NCBI GenBank assembly: GCA_001800095.1
Contig: MGUT01000015.1
Span: forward strand, 28,902-34,674
Source: Elusimicrobia bacterium RIFCSPLOWO2_01_FULL_64_13
GTDB taxonomy: Bacteria > Elusimicrobiota > Elusimicrobia > 2-02-FULL-39-32
Direction of reading: 5' to 3'
DNA: 5,773 nucleotides
Part shown: positions 5,113 through 5,773 of the stretch, one piece after another
How positions within the stretch are numbered: position 1 is the stretch's first letter
How the letters are laid out: each line of letters begins with the position of its first letter
Notes under the pieces: model-generated
Told to the model about the DNA's origin: nothing
The model's input: the letters and a program-made list of their open reading frames with translations, nothing else
The model's database searches: none
Position numbers and translations under genes: made by a program

Positions 5113-5146
5113 AAGAACCAGCAACCATTGTCATGATTGCTGGTTC
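5106..5146 (-). terminator. Terminator of the rRNA operon
   Basis: On the minus strand GAACCAGCAATCAT pairs with ATGGTTGCTGGTTC (14 bp including a G-U) around a GACA tetraloop (5115-5146), followed by TTTCATTTT (5106-5114). It starts 11 bases after the 5S 3' end. The U-rich tail overlaps the stop codon of the convergent lipoprotein gene. On the plus strand the same stem lacks a U-run, so it chiefly serves the rRNA operon. Confidence 0.8.
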
Positions 5147-5157
5147 CTCAAAATTAA

Positions 5158-5273
5158 CCCGGCGCCGACCTACTCTTGCGTACCCTTGCGGATAAACTAC
5201 CATCGGCCCTGACGAGCTTAACTGCCGTGTTCGGAATGGGAACGGGTGTGGCCTCGTCGGAATAAACACCGGG
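5158..5273 (-). rRNA. rrf: 5S ribosomal RNA
   Basis: The minus strand gives a 116-nt RNA whose ends pair as CCCGGTG (5267-5273) with CGCCGGG (5158-5164). The strongly conserved CCCGTTCCCATTCCGAACACGG block occupies the expected loop B/helix III position and is followed by CAGTTAAGCTC. The 3' half carries GATGGTAGT and AGAGTAGGTCG. It lies 67 bases downstream of the 23S 3' end and is the last gene of the operon. The exact 3' end may extend one or two bases past 5158. Confidence 0.95.
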
Positions 5274-5320
5274 AAAACCGGTAGAACATAAAGCCAAGCG
5301 ATCAAAAACTTACCTATCAG

Positions 5321-5338
5321 TCACCCAAAATCGGGTGA
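5321..5338 (-). other. Hairpin in the 23S-5S spacer
   Basis: TCACCC-GATTTT-GGGTGA forms a 6-bp stem in the 67-base spacer (5274-5340), immediately after the 23S 3' end on the minus strand. It is placed where pre-rRNA processing signals usually lie. The spacer contains no tRNA gene. Confidence 0.4.
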
Positions 5339-5340
5339 TG

Positions 5341-5773
5341 TAGCCAAGACACACGGCTGATTAGTAGCAGTTAGCTCCATCCCTTACGGGACTTCCACCT
5401 CTGCCCTATCAACGAAGTAATCTACTTCGAGCCTTCAGGGGGTCCAGCACGCTGGCCACCGCCGCCATCTCCTCTGCAAGACGATGCTTGGAAGAAGCAT
5501 CGATTTCGAGGTATGGCGGTGTCCATCGTGCTGGACCCGCGGGAATCCTTATCTTGGGGTGCGCTTCACACTTAGATGCTTTCAGTGTTTATCGCTGCCG
5601 AACATTAGTTACCCAGCGATGCCCTTGGCAGGACAACTGGTACGCCAGAGGTTCGTCCATCCAGGTCCTCTCGTACTATGGACAGCTCCCCGCAAGATTC
5701 CTACGACCACGGTAGATAGAGACCGTACTGTCTCACGACGTACTGAACCCAGCTCACGTACCGCTTTAATTGG
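5341..5773 (-). rRNA. rrl: 23S ribosomal RNA, 3' end (rest outside window)
   Basis: The minus strand matches the last part of bacterial 23S rRNA, domain VI. Seen are the segment around the sarcin-ricin region and its neighbours (AGTACGAGAGGACC at about 5661-5674, GTCGTGAGACAG at about 5731-5742), CTAAGCATCT-like TCTAAGTGTGAAG (about 5563-5575), GGGCAGAGGTGG, and GGAGCTAACTGCTACTAAT near the 3' end. The RNA closes with GTCTTGGCTA near 5341; the mature end is approximate. The sequence follows the Escherichia coli order except for a large extra hairpin at 5440-5538. About 433 bases are present and the 5' 85% of the gene is off the window. The rDNA order is 23S, 5S, terminator on this strand. Confidence 0.96.
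5440..5538 (-). other. Expansion of a short helix in 23S domain VI (probably helix 98)
   Basis: Where E. coli has a short hairpin of about 16 bases between the CCTGAAGG-like and CGGGG-like segments, this rRNA has 99 bases. A 12-bp perfect outer stem (5440-5451 with 5527-5538) encloses a 7-bp stem (5457-5463 with 5515-5521) and an apical 8-bp hairpin CGATGCTT-GGAAG-AAGCATCG (5482-5502, plus-strand sense). The result is a long rod-like extension. Flanking rRNA is conserved, so this is not a sequence break. It may be a retained expansion segment or an intervening sequence removed by RNase III. Confidence 0.75.

Noticed and set aside
5488..5715. A 75-residue plus-strand open frame
   Set aside because: It lies entirely antisense to 23S rRNA.
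1..5773. CRISPR array, insertion sequence or prophage signals
   Set aside because: No regularly spaced repeats, transposase or integrase frames, or terminal inverted repeats were found.

Overview
The window comes from a GC-rich bacterium that has an outer membrane. It encodes an exported beta-barrel protein ending in phenylalanine and a lipoprotein precursor. It also carries a heme b synthase of the siroheme-dependent (Ahb) pathway and what looks like a GEMM-type (cyclic-di-GMP-I) riboswitch. Ahb genes occur in archaea and in several anaerobic or metal-cycling bacterial lineages. The sequence alone does not let me name the phylum.

Layout. Positions 1-1418 (+): the 3' end of a CopD-like membrane protein gene, followed after one base by ahbD. 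Positions 1419-2753 (-): a transcription unit read leftward. It has a strong sigma70-type promoter, an L10-type leader with a terminator-like hairpin, rplJ, rplL, and then a tRNA-Pro(UGG) gene that converges on ahbD. Positions 2736-3827 (-): an outer-membrane beta-barrel gene with a roughly 230-nt leader. That leader contains a near-consensus promoter, a GEMM-like aptamer, a textbook intrinsic terminator, and an 8-nt segment in the aptamer complementary to the terminator stem. Positions 3837-5112 (+): a divergent gene for a lipoprotein of unknown role. Positions 5106-5773 (-): the distal end of an rRNA operon (3' part of 23S, then 5S, then the operon terminator), convergent with the lipoprotein gene.

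The most interesting parts are non-coding. The first is the riboswitch leader of the outer-membrane gene, whose aptamer appears to carry an extra two-hairpin block of about 38 nt. The second is a roughly 99-nt expansion of a short helix near the 3' end of 23S rRNA, probably helix 98. The third is the L10-leader attenuator of an rplJL pair that has been separated from its usual rplKA and rpoBC neighbours.

How the pieces work together: rplJ and rplL encode the ribosomal stalk and are probably autoregulated by L10. The beta-barrel gene is probably under second-messenger control through premature termination. CopD-like plus AhbD suggests a heme or metal-linked membrane function. Apart from general translation, I see no single pathway uniting the window.
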